A stretch of DNA of 57,117 nucleotides from Krasilnikovozyma curviuscula (Eukaryota > Basidiomycota > Tremellomycetes > Cystofilobasidiales > Mrakiaceae), in assembly GCA_014825775.1 (NCBI GenBank), contig MVAQ01000136.1:1-57117 (forward strand). Direction: 5' to 3'. The first letter of the stretch is position 1. The number at the start of each line of letters is the position of its first letter. The position numbers and the translations under genes are program-made. Below, one piece after another: positions 48,301-57,117 of this stretch. The notes under the pieces were generated by a model. That model made no database searches, was not told the DNA's origin, and saw only the letters and a program-made list of their open reading frames with translations.

Positions 48301-48397
48301 GTACGACATAATTGATTTCCTAAATGAAAAGCCTAAATCAGGATTTGCCATCGAAGATTTCTCTGCAGCAGCTTATCTTGATCTTCAACTGGATTAG
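45348..48397 (+). CDS. TF4: Zn(II)2Cys6 transcription factor, paralogue 4 of 5
   Basis: Zinc-cluster regulator of 752 residues. Exons: 45348-45465, 45524-45545, 45625-45710, 45782-45791 (10 nt), 45852-46099, 46167-46582, 46662-46924, 47002-47296, 47377-47463, 47529-47683, 47758-47920, 48002-48397. The cluster is CDKCMSRKVKC, 13 residues, CTRCVNRGETC. Landmarks: LALALGNDLVLSFL, GARYCDSPYLVPAGTP, REAACNTLLDR, ISRRFWAVL, and ASRSCAFEV, where the first cysteine of the CxxC seen in TF1-TF3 is serine. The C-terminus differs from TF1-TF3: a long Pro/Ser/Tyr-rich stretch (PPPPFGAPYPDPPFDIPPP) and an acidic-hydrophobic end, plausibly an activation region (inference). The intron at GAR|Y found in the other four is missing. 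Confidence 0.9.
45782..45791 (+). other. 10-nt microexon of TF4 (GTGAAACATG)
   Basis: Between CTTAG and GTAGGT. Encodes Gly-Glu-Thr and the first two bases of the sixth cysteine codon. Confidence 0.85.
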
Positions 48398-48534
48398 ATT
48401 TTCCATGTGTTCAAACTTTGCTATCATCTTCTTGATACATCTAACACCAGATGAAAGTATTTCTTGCATTTACTCTATTTTTTTTTTTTCATCGTGTATC
48501 GCATACAAGACAATTTAAAATGTGTTCATTGTAC

Positions 48535-51500
48535 TTATGGAAATAAAAAGGCGCTGGGGTTGAACCTCTCATCCACCGGACTAAATGCTGGGAAGTCAAA
48601 TGCTGAAGAAGATAATTCCGCATTGCTCACATCATCCGAACCCTGAGCTGCTGTTGCCTGTGAAACTCCAGTTACCTCTGAGGCCGAACTGGGATGTGAT
48701 GACATACCGCTGAAAAACTCTTCTGATTGCATAGCAGCATCAAAAAATTGCTTGGCGAATTCAAAATTAAAGGAGCTTGGAGAGAGTCGTTCGGTACTCT
48801 TCTGACATGCTGTGGGGGGTGGTGAGAACTTGTCGACGTCGGTTTCGTTCCATAGAGGAAGGCTGAAGGCGTAGATGCCATCGTTGATCTCATCAATGGG
48901 GCGCATGCGCTGAAGAAACTGCAGTCATCAACAGCATGATTTAGTATCCAACCTAGGAGCTTCACCATGAAAGGAACTGCATACAGCTTCGATCTGCTCG
49001 ACATTGCGCGTAGTATCCCAAGCAAAACCTAGCTGGCGCAGAGCTTCAACGATCCAACCTACTTCCAGTAGCTTTATTTCCAGCGTCCATCCAAGAGCAA
49101 CAGAGACAGGAGCTTTGGAGAGGAAGTCGCCAATTCCACCAATGGTGCTATGAGGGTGGAAGATGTAACAGGTTAGCTTTCAATTAACGTCGCTATAAAA
49201 CGAACGCCTTTTCTCACGTTAGGAAGTGGCCACCACCTTCAAAGAGCTTGGTTCCTAAAGTTCCTTTCACCTCAGTAGCGCACTTCCTTGAAGCCCAGAG
49301 GGTCGTTTCAAATGACTTGATTTGAAGCATGCTGAGTTGCGAACATGCGGAGCTGTACAAATCGACAACTGTCTAAATTACAAAAAAGATAATATATGAG
49401 AGACCTATGGAAAGCAAAGGGAGGGGGATCCAACTCACATTGATTCGAATGTACGCTTTGGCGCTCAGGAAACTGACCAAAACACTCCAGTATCTTCGAG
49501 ACACTTGAGATCCCGGCTTTCTCCTCTAGATGAAGCAAACAGAAGCACTGTCAGATTTTCTCCCAAAAGAAAATGAGGGAAAGGCAAAAAACTAATAAAT
49601 TAGCTAACCTCCATTTCGACAATCTCATCTTCTCCAACTTTCCTGATAATTTCCCCAACCTTATCCGCCCACATCGAAACCTTCATCATCCCTGTCCAAG
49701 CATCTTCGCACGCTTTTTCCAAAATGTTTGGGTATTCAGCCGGATTGTCGTGCCCGACGAAGCATTCGTCAAAGCGCTTCAGGAGTGTATCGTAGTGCTG
49801 GACGATAGAGAGGCCAATGAGAAGCGTCGCTGGTGGTGAAGGAATGACAGTGAGGGGAAGATCGATGGTAGGTACTTCGGGGAATGTTTGGAATAGATGG
49901 CTTTGTGAAAATCTATTGAAAGACGAGAACAAACTGGTGTTAAAAGGCACCGTATGATGAAAGTAATGTTCATCCTAAAGAAAAACCCACCCATCTTTCG
50001 CCTGCGAGAAACTTGGAGATTCAAACCTTTGGGAAATACAAAATCATAATTCTCTCTGTTAATGTCACAATCCAAAATTAAATCTAGCGGCATCTCTTAC
50101 CCTCTCAGCGTCTCACCTACAAAGGTGCTCCACACCACCCTCTGAACCTCACTTTCTCTGACGATTCCATGATCATCAACTGTATTCAAAATTTTAAGTT
50201 TATCATTGTTTGCGTTGAGCCAGTTGTCGGTGTCGCGGTATAACTTGTACGCTGACATCTTCGCCGTAATGACGTCGTTGATGGAGAGGTTTTCCATGTG
50301 GGATCTGATGGCTGTTTCGAGGAGAGAAACCTGTTGTAGATTAGGCTGTGGAAACAAATTACAGAGCAGATCAATGAAAAGAACAAGTGAGTGAAAAAAA
50401 AAAAAAAAAAAAAAACAGTCAGAACCGAACATACGCCTAGTTTCCCTGTTCGAGAATCACAACCTTCCCCACCAAGCATTGCCCTCCACTTGAGGCCATA
50501 AACCACGAGTCTCATCGCTTGTATATTTTCCATGGTAGGAATTCTCAGGACACCCTCGTCGTCAATCACCTTGATCGCCCTATCCAGCAGCGTCGAACAG
50601 GCTGCCTCTCGCGCGCGACCAAACAGATGAGGCGGCGTCGACGGAGATACGATGTGGGGAGATTTTGAGTACCTGATCGCACATAAAGCGTGAAGTGAGC
50701 AAGCGAAGAGTACGATGACATCTTGTTATCTCGATCGAGCTCCCTCACTAAGCGAAACCCAAATCAAAACTCAGACGTACCTCGCTCCCAAGAAAGCGAC
50801 CGCGGCACCCAAAGCTCCACCAACCCCTTCTCTCTCGCCCTCATCGACCCTCCATCTCCTCCCGCCTCTTCCCATCTCCCACCCGGGCAATCTGTCGAGA
50901 CTCAAGTCGATACTGCGCGAGAGAGAAACAAAGGTCGCGTCGCTGACGATAGCGCGGAAAAAGAAGGCGCGGTTGAGGAAAGAGGTAATTAGATCCTGTC
51001 CTGTTCAGTTGAATGTTCAGGTATGTTAATGCGCTAGGCTAGAGTGTTGAGGAGCGAGAGAGGATGAATGAGCAACATACCAAGGGCGATGGCCAGCACG
51101 CGCCTATTGAGGAGGGACGCTGGTGCGTTAGTTTGGGGTATCAACGACTTGGATGATGAGGATGAAGAGGAAGAAGATCGAGAGCGGTTCGTTGGCTGAA
51201 ATTTTTGGAGCGTTGATGAGGGTGGGCGGATCACAGGAGAAAGGCTCGGCTTTGAGATGCGCGAATCGATGACTTTTGTCGTGCTGTTTTTTAAGACAGG
51301 TGATGAGAGACATTCTCACAAGAAGGGAGAATGCATAGAGGGAATCCTTTCTTACCAATCAATTCCTATCATTAAGTAAAAAAAGATCAGTAAGCCTTCG
51401 CTTTTGCCAGACATTAAAGGTCGGGGAGCTCTCTCACCTCTTGATCGACACCTCGTACATCCATTACTCCTCTCGTTCTCGTTAAAGTCCACGAGGTTGC

Positions 51501-51917
51501 ACTTGACTCTTTTGATACGACATCTGCAGGGTCAGGGAGAAAGGGGTCAGCTTAGCGCTCAGGCCAGCAGAGGAGTTGGCTTACGGGTCACAGGCTACGA
51601 ATCTAGCCAGACGGGAGATACCAAGGGTAGCAAAAGAGTTCCACGTCAAATCGACACAGGGAAGGGTTTGCGTGAACAGGCGTTGAGTTCAGGCGTTAGC
51701 GTCTGTCCCTCCTTCTCGCCGATATAAAGCTACACATTGCGACTCACTGCTTCCTCTTCTTCTTGACCACAGGTCCATACCCATCGTCACCAGAAATAGT
51801 TCTCTTCTTGCTCGCCCCTACGCCAACACTGGTGATGGAAGACGTCCAGGTACTCTGCCAACTCCCACTTGTTCCCTCATGGCTGTCGTGAAAACGGCTG
51901 CTGCTGGTCGAAGCCAT
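48535..51917 (-). CDS. TF5: Zn(II)2Cys6 transcription factor, paralogue 5 of 5
   Basis: Zinc-cluster regulator of 760 residues, convergent with TF4 (137 bp apart). Exons: 51748-51917, 51585-51602 (18 nt), 51438-51523, 51356-51365 (10 nt), 51081-51283, 50781-51000, 50435-50672, 50101-50345, 49609-49912, 49439-49525, 49218-49372, 48985-49147, 48535-48918. The cluster reads CDPCRIKRVKC, 13 residues, CTRCRSRGIDC. Landmarks: VLAIALGQDLITSFL, RYSKSP, REAACSTLLDR, SRRYWSVL, ASRKCATEV and MRPIDEINDGIY. The C-terminus ends in a long tail without the FSG-F ending of TF1 and TF3. The intron 50346-50434 contains a 22-base homopolymer (50394-50415), a pyrimidine tract on the coding strand. TF4 and TF5 share the ASRxC form and long tails, so they look like closest relatives. 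Confidence 0.9.
50394..50415 (-). repeat. 22-nt homopolymer inside TF5 intron
   Basis: A run of 22 A on the plus strand, T on the coding strand, within the intron 50346-50434. Its length may be uncertain in the assembly; coding is unaffected. Confidence 0.8.
51356..51365 (-). other. 10-nt microexon of TF5 (GAATTGATTG)
   Basis: Between GATAG and GTAAGA on the minus strand. Encodes Gly-Ile-Asp and the first two bases of the sixth cysteine codon. Confidence 0.85.
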
Positions 51918-52438
51918 ATTCTCCCTTCTTCGACAGTAGTGGTTCGTTGGAAGGTAATGACTGCTTGATGATGAGTTTGTTTCTTTTTATTTATGGTGAC
52001 AATGGAATGCTTGGCTTTTCTGGTGGTCTTAATCGAGGAAGGGCAAGAGGGAGGGAAGCGAGAACAACCGTTATTACTTCAGTTCTGACCAAACAGTGAT
52101 AAAGATTGTACTAACAGAATCCTGAGAATGTCAGCTTTCCAATAGTGCCATTCTTTGTGTCAGGTTCGAAGATATAGAACTTGAAGAGGACGCCGCTGGG
52201 AGAGGTCGATCGGATCATGGGCTTTCCCAACGGAGGAGGTCGGTGGCGGTGCTGAGTCGGAGACCTGTCGCTTAGTAGAAGAGACCTATAATGGTTTCTG
52301 CATAGCAGCAACAATCACAACAGTAACATCGATAAAGTAGGCAAATATGCGGAAAATCCGATGACGCGTCCGCCTTGATATTTGACACAGCTACCCTTGG
52401 TATTCGCCTCTCTCCCAACGACCACCACCTCATCAGCC
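51918..52438. promoter_or_regulatory. Divergent region TF5 / O-acetyltransferase
   Basis: 521 bp. Holds a short coding-like minus-strand stretch (52111-52218, listed separately) but otherwise nothing recognised. Confidence 0.4.
52111..52218 (-). CDS. Short coding-like open frame, possible terminal exon
   Basis: From an ATG at 52218 the frame encodes 35 residues (includes SGVLFKFYIFEPDTKNGTIG) with codon use like the real genes nearby, ending TAG at 52111. Upstream the frame stays open to about 52314 without an ATG. It may be the last exon of a small gene or a chance frame in the TF5 promoter. No family recognised. Confidence 0.25.
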   Translation of the reverse strand: MIRSTSPSGVLFKFYIFEPDTKNGTIGKLTFSGFC

Positions 52439-53264
52439 ATGCCCACCATCAAAGACTTGCCCCCAACAGACCTCGACACGGCGGAGTTCAAACGCATGGT
52501 TGCAGGCGAGTTCTACGCTGCGTCGGACCCTTACATACGCCAGGTTGCAGACGCCATGGGGGCCAGAGCAAGGGCCATTAACGAAGAGAAGGACGGAGCC
52601 AAAAGACAGAAGATGCTCGAGGATTTCTACAACGTCAAGAAGGGCACCAATTTCTACGTCGTGCCGCCGACCATGTGTGAATACGTGCGTTCTTTACGGG
52701 TGTTTTTCTTCCGTACTTCCGCATAATCTGACCTGGTGGATATGCTGTATACACAGGGATTCAATACGTCTATTGGGCAAGATAGCGGTGTCGGGCCCAA
52801 CTGCACCCTCTCTGATGTCTCGCCTATCTGTATCGGCGACCGCGTGTTGATCGCATGCAACGTCTCCCTCATTACAGGTACCATGTCTCCCCCGACTTTT
52901 CTTCTTACGAAATCTTTTTGACTCATTCTCGTACGCACAGCGACCCACCCGATCGAACCCGAGCGTCGTCAAGGCTCCAAAGGCAAGGAATACTCACAGC
53001 CTATCATAATCGAAGACGACTGCTGGATCGGAGCAAACGTCATCATCCTACCCGGTGTAACTGTGGGTAAAGGAAGTACAATCGGTGCTGGCAGTGTGGT
53101 GACGAAGAGTGTTCCTGAGAGGAGTGTCGTCGTTGGTGAGTCTTTTTCTCAAATGAGATGGACCGGCCTCGAAATATCAAGGGAGAACGTCTGATCAGTT
53201 TGATACGACAGGGAATCCTGGGAGGGTTATTAAAACGCTGCCTCTGCCTGTAGCTGGGTCTTGA
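52439..53264 (+). CDS. Maltose/galactoside-type O-acetyltransferase (left-handed beta-helix)
   Basis: Acetyl-CoA dependent sugar O-acetyltransferase of the maltose acetyltransferase/NodL group, 204 residues in four exons (52439-52684, 52757-52877, 52941-53135, 53212-53264). The N-terminal Mac domain is visible (EFKRMVAGEFYAASDPYIRQ) followed by hexapeptide repeats: IGDRVLIACNVSLIT, ATHPIEPERR (with the catalytic histidine of the THP motif), PIIIEDDCWIGANVIILPGV, IGAGSVVTKSVPE and the end VVGNPGRVIK. The first exon ATG lacks upstream in-frame ATG; the TTG-extended frame is ignored. The physiological acceptor in fungi is unknown. Confidence 0.93.
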
Positions 53265-53617
53265 TTTGGTTGGTTTGCTGCACTGAGCTGGAGATATGAG
53301 GTGCAATAAAACCTCTACAGTATTGCTCAGCCAGGTCTCATGTCAGCGCTATTCATAATGCCGAGTAGTTGTGTATTAAATGAACTGTAGTTTGAACGAG
53401 ACGTATCGTTCTGAAATGTGAAAGGTCATCTCGCAACATCTGAGGCAACATTCCCGGCGCTGCGGCTGCCAACTCGGTTCGCGACGAACCGTCAAAGCCG
53501 GAAGATTGCAGAGTTCTCTCACCAAAATACAGAGTACTCAGATGTTATTTTCTTCCTCTACATCAAGCTTACATTAATTAACGAAAGGACTTTCTAGTAC
53601 CATCATCCCCTACAAAA
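53265..53617 (+). promoter_or_regulatory. Intergenic region
   Basis: 353 bp between two tandem genes; no coding evidence. Probable terminator and promoter. Confidence 0.4.
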
Positions 53618-55057
53618 ATGACAAGCTACACTGTCCTATTGGGTACGACCAAACCATCGAGCTCAGTCCCGCTTCTCACCTTCACGACCCAACCAACCCT
53701 CTCGGTCTCCCCACCGACAACCTTCCTCCCTGCCACCCACCCAGGCCTCACCTGGCTAGCCCAGTGCCCCTTGAATAAACATCTTATCCTTGCTGCCTCC
53801 TATCCAACAGGAACACTCACAACATATCTCCTAACCGATACCACCTGGCAGCCCATCTCTACTGTCGGCTCAGAGGCTAAGGACCGGTGGGAGCGGGTCG
53901 TCCACGCCTGCTGGTCGACGGACGGAACGACGGTCTTTGCGGTCGACTACGACGCGTCGTCCCTCTTATCGTGGGCGGTAGACCCGCTCACCGGTGTGTT
54001 GGAGGATGGGGTGAAAGGAAGGTGGAAAACAGAAGGTCGCGGCGGGCATTGGAGACAGGAAGGCAGTCATTTGCACCAGATCGTGCCGCAACCGAACGGA
54101 AAGTACGTGTGGGTCACGGATTTAGGGCTTGATAGGTATGCTCTCCTTTTTTTCTTTTTTTTCTCTTTGTTTTCGGGTCTGAATTCTACGGTGAAGGTTG
54201 GTTTCACTGTGACACAAGACTTACCATTTTCGTGTCTCTGCCACCGTTTTGCGTCAATGTATTAACCGACGCTATTTCCAGGATCTACACTTTCTCTTAC
54301 TCTCCCCGTACCCACTCTCTCACCCATACATCCACTGTTGAGACATCTTCCGCCTTTGGCCCCCGACACCTCTCCCTCCATCCGTCTCACACTGTACTCT
54401 ACGCGCTGGGAGAGATCAGCAATGCCGTCGCTGTGTACGCTGTCTCCCCGGACGATGGATCCCTCAGCTTCGTCGAAGGAAGCGAGAGCAGTGTTCTTCC
54501 AGATTCAGTGGAGGCACAAAAAGTGGGGGATGTGATGGATGCAGCAGGTCCGTTCTTCTCTCTTACGCCTTCTTCACATGCCACATCTAGCTGACTCTTT
54601 ACTGTTTTTGCCCCTGAATATGCGTCTCCATAAACAAAGAAATCATCTGCACTGCAGACGGCGCAAACCTGTATGTCTCGAACCGACACGAGCCGCCCTC
54701 CTCCGGCCATGACGGCGACGCAATCGCCATCTTCACCCTCTCCTTGACATATCCATACCGCCCTCTCTCAGGGACTAAGTGGGTACGTTCTGGTGGACGT
54801 GGGATCAGAGGTATGAAGTTCGACGACGGCGAAGGGGTGTTGGTCTGTGCAAACCAAGAGAGCGGAACGTACGCTTGTTCTCAGATTCTTCCTGTTTCCA
54901 CTGCAGATATGCTGACTGGTAGTTGCTTTTCACGCTTAGATGTTCGGTTTTTACAAGGAACAAGATTGGTGCACTAGAAAGGAAGGAGGTTGTGAACCTC
55001 AGAAATGTGCTAGGCGATGGAGCTGGGCCGACGTGTGTGGTGTGGATCAAGAAATGA
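53618..55057 (+). CDS. Lactonase-like seven-bladed beta-propeller protein
   Basis: Protein of 376 residues in four exons (53618-54135, 54282-54547, 54640-54868, 54940-55057), resembling the 6-phosphogluconolactonase/carboxymuconate cyclase propeller family (Pfam PF10282). Visible propeller elements: GLTWLAQCP, HLHQIVPQPNGKYVWVTDLG with the family's H-Q/D-LGxDR strand, then RIYTFSYSP, FGPRHLSLHPSHTVLYALGE, NAVAVYAVSPDDGSL, ICTADGANLYVSNRH and GMKFDDGEGVLVCANQESGT. The C-terminus ends GPTCVVWIKK, close to the family pattern. It could act in the pentose phosphate pathway or on an aromatic lactone; sequence does not decide. Residues that bind the metal in characterised members were not checked. 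Confidence 0.85.
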
Positions 55058-55645
55058 ACACTTATAAAGAGAAAGCACAAGTAATATACATACGGAGTGG
55101 TATTTGTAATTTCACTTAAGGTTTTGAGCTGTTTTCTCTGTGTTGCTCTGCAAATTCCCTCAAGCAGACCCGGTCTCTGACACGCAGGTTTCTGGTGCTG
55201 ATCTCTCCATTCTCTCTATCCCGACGCGAAAAAGCCCTTCGGTTCCAGTTTAGCAATCCAACAGAACAGTGACTTGCACTTCTTTAGTAAACTGGTCGCA
55301 GATGGAGCGCAAGTATACATCTATATGTTAAGTCGACATGTCGATAATTGTTGAGGAGTACGAAGAGCTGATTTATGTTTCCGAAAGATGGACTTGTTTC
55401 AAGCCCCTTGCCATTATGCAAGTCTCAATACACTAACTCAGATACTAATCATGTGGTATGGGGAGAAACTAGCTCTGGTTGATAACAGAACCCAGAAGGG
55501 AGGGATCGAGGACCACGCGCATGAGGGGGCTGGAATTCAGCAGGTACATCTTCCAGTCGGACAGGCGAGCTAGCGAGGTCTCTGTTCCGCTGAACTAACG
55601 GATTCCGACCCTGAAGCATCAAGAAGCTCGTCAGTACTAAGCTAT
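55058..55645. other. Convergent intergenic region
   Basis: Between the lactonase-like gene and the next minus-strand gene. Short open frames only. Confidence 0.4.
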
Positions 55646-56388
55646 TCAGGTATCTTTTGGCTCAATAACACGGACTTCAACTCTTCGTTTACATCCATAT
55701 AAGTTAACGACATTGCCTTCCTGCAGATCTGTTGTCTCCGCTATAAGACTTGCCTGAAAGAGCAAACGTACAATTAGTACGTACAGTATTCGGGGGGAAA
55801 TAAGAACAGCTAACGCTCCTCTTCTTCTCCCTCATAAACCTCAGTTCTTTCAACGACAAACGGTGGAAGCTCATCGCTCTCTGCCCAATCCCTCACCCAA
55901 CGTAAGAATTTGATGTTCATATCGCGGACGTTTCGAGTCCAACCCGACGGTGTCTTGCCAGACTGGACTTTAGCAAGTTCCTTATCAAAATCGACTCCAT
56001 ATCTGCCAGCCCATTCCCGCAACAAATTCAACTCTTCCAGTGTTGCTTCATCTTCACCTCGACGTATACCAGCTAAGATCCATCGGCTGTTAGGAGGGAT
56101 GGTCAAGTCTGGTCTGGAGAATATTTCAGCTTTCTGGATGATACCAGAGATCGACATGGTTCCTATGGATGGACCTGGTCTAACTCCAGCTGAAGAAAAC
56201 CTATCGTGATCGAAGAACATTGGGATTAAGCGGTGGGTCATGGTAGTCGGCATCGTAGCGTCGCGGAATCGTCCAATGTGGACGATGCAGTTGAGAGGAC
56301 GCCTGATGTTATCAGAATCAGAACATCTTCGTTTTATCGCCACAACCGCAGAATGACGGTGAGCTCCGCGAAGTATCGCTTTGTTCAT
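55646..56388 (-). CDS. Unrecognised protein, probably mitochondrial
   Basis: No family recognised. From the ATG at 56388 the frame is open to 55810. A basic, Arg-rich N-terminus (MNKAILRGAHRHS, VAIKRR) suggests a mitochondrial presequence; the body contains HRLIPMFFDHDRF, RPDLTIPPNSRWILAGIRRG and ELNLLREWAGRYGVDF. A second exon is likely: 55646-55753, after TTTCAG, is open for 36 codons (LQEGNVVNLYGCKRRVEVRV) and joins in phase 0 if the donor is GTTTAT at 55839, giving 218 residues. Alternatives are a read-through stop at 55810 (192 residues) or a GTTAGC donor leading to a different short tail. The donor for the preferred model is weak, so the C-terminus is uncertain. Confidence 0.55.
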
Positions 56389-56514
56389 TAAAGAATATGT
56401 AGATCTACAATTTTGACAGCGTCATGGATATCCATGGCTGCTCAGCAGTAGCAGTAACAACAGATCAACATCAACATCTTCCTTGCTTCAGACATATAAT
56501 TTGAGGCTATCGCT

Positions 56515-57081
56515 TTAGTCCACTCTCACTACTGGTCCATCCAGACAACCTAATTCTGCGAATAAACCTTTATCGCAGAATTGGAGATGTACGTTGGCAG
56601 TGACGAAGATGAACGCAGTTTGCGCGGATAGTGGCCAAGCCAGAAAAATAAACTTGTCTGGCAAAGGCACAGGTGTTGTAGAGGCAGTAAGAGAAAGCTC
56701 TTCACATCGAGGCTTTGTGGTGGCCTCAGAGGCTTATGACACAGACTTACAAATCACCCCCTCCTAGATCTTTAATTACTTCTCTGACTGGCCTGTATGC
56801 CTCGGCTGGACATCTGAGGTGACGGAATAACAAAGCTATTGTATAGCCTTAACCGATTTCTGCAAACATGAGCAAGCTTGAAAGCAAAATATACTTCTAT
56901 CCACCATTCGGACATACGCTTTCTCTTCCGGCTTGGGGTTAGAAGCGGAAATCTCTAGCTAGAAATATCTATGTGTCATCTTCTGATCTATAAGCATCCT
57001 CATAATACGCAGAACATGTGTAGTGGAGAAAATATGGGAAGGCTGACGGCCAACTGACAACCCTTGAGCGAGAAGAGCGAG

Positions 57082-57117
<36 letters not shown>
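56515..57117 (-). CDS. 3' exons of an unrecognised gene running off the right edge
   Basis: Three exons can be joined in phase on the minus strand: 56895-56954, 56758-56835 and 56515-56657. They read KPEEKAYVRMVDRTLLFRHL, then CPAEAYRPVREVIKDLGG, then DKFIFLAWPLSAQTAFIFV to a stop after GPVVRVD. Introns are 59 and 100 nt with GTATAT and GTGATT donors. The aspartate at the second junction is split G|AC. Upstream exons should lie to the right (57 kb and beyond); none has a start codon in the window. I do not recognise the family. The gene is 126 bp from the start of the previous one. Confidence 0.5.
57084..57116. repeat. 33-nt T homopolymer at window end
   Basis: Uninterrupted T run ending one base before the window end. 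Either a genomic homopolymer or an assembly edge effect. Confidence 0.9.

Noticed and set aside
52438..52441. Overlapping ATG codons on both strands (CATG) at the O-acetyltransferase start
   Set aside because: The minus-strand frame from that ATG runs only 41 codons from it with no plausible splicing; a palindromic coincidence.

Overview
The window is nuclear DNA from a fungus, most likely a basidiomycete yeast of the Tremellomycetes (Cryptococcus/Kwoniella-like). This is inference. Nearly every gene carries several short introns (about 50-80 nt, GT..AG, some with tiny exons), GC content is intermediate, and recognisable proteins (Sec72 with TPRs, a Met10-type sulfite reductase flavoprotein, coactosin, a fungal LtrA protein, a GH5 glucanase) are fungal. 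All gene models were spliced by hand by tracking reading frame and phase. No rRNA, tRNA, CRISPR array or transposon was recognised.

Left part (1-31 kb) is a housekeeping neighbourhood: nicotinate phosphoribosyltransferase (NPT1, cut by the left edge), TRAPPC2L/Tca17, an NCBP3-like cap-binding protein, an arrestin-fold protein, a 1-Cys peroxiredoxin divergent from the sulfite reductase flavoprotein MET10, a cytosolic GH5 glucanase, an LtrA-family membrane protein, a secreted amidase, a hotdog thioesterase, a large Q/H/S-rich protein and SEC72. A 2.3-kb gap between SEC72 and the next gene holds an unrecognised, possibly decaying coding region. A small thioredoxin-fold protein that has lost its CxxC site follows.

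Middle part (32.5-51.9 kb) is the most unusual region: five paralogous Zn(II)2Cys6 transcription-factor genes (here TF1-TF5), interrupted only by a coactosin gene. TF1 (-), coactosin (-), TF2, TF3 and TF4 (+, head to tail), TF5 (-, convergent with TF4). The proteins are strongly diverged but share an exon skeleton. All five carry a 10-nt microexon encoding the residues before the sixth zinc-cluster cysteine, plus exons of exactly 155 and 163 nt. Skipping the microexon would shift the frame and remove the last zinc ligand, so the array looks like a lineage-specific family whose DNA-binding domain depends on microexon splicing.

Right part (52.4-57.1 kb) has a maltose/galactoside-type O-acetyltransferase, a 7-bladed propeller lactonase-like protein, an unrecognised two-exon gene and the 3' exons of another unrecognised gene that runs off the right edge, where the window ends in a 33-nt T run. 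Three introns (in NCBP3-like, amidase and TF3) begin with GC rather than GT.
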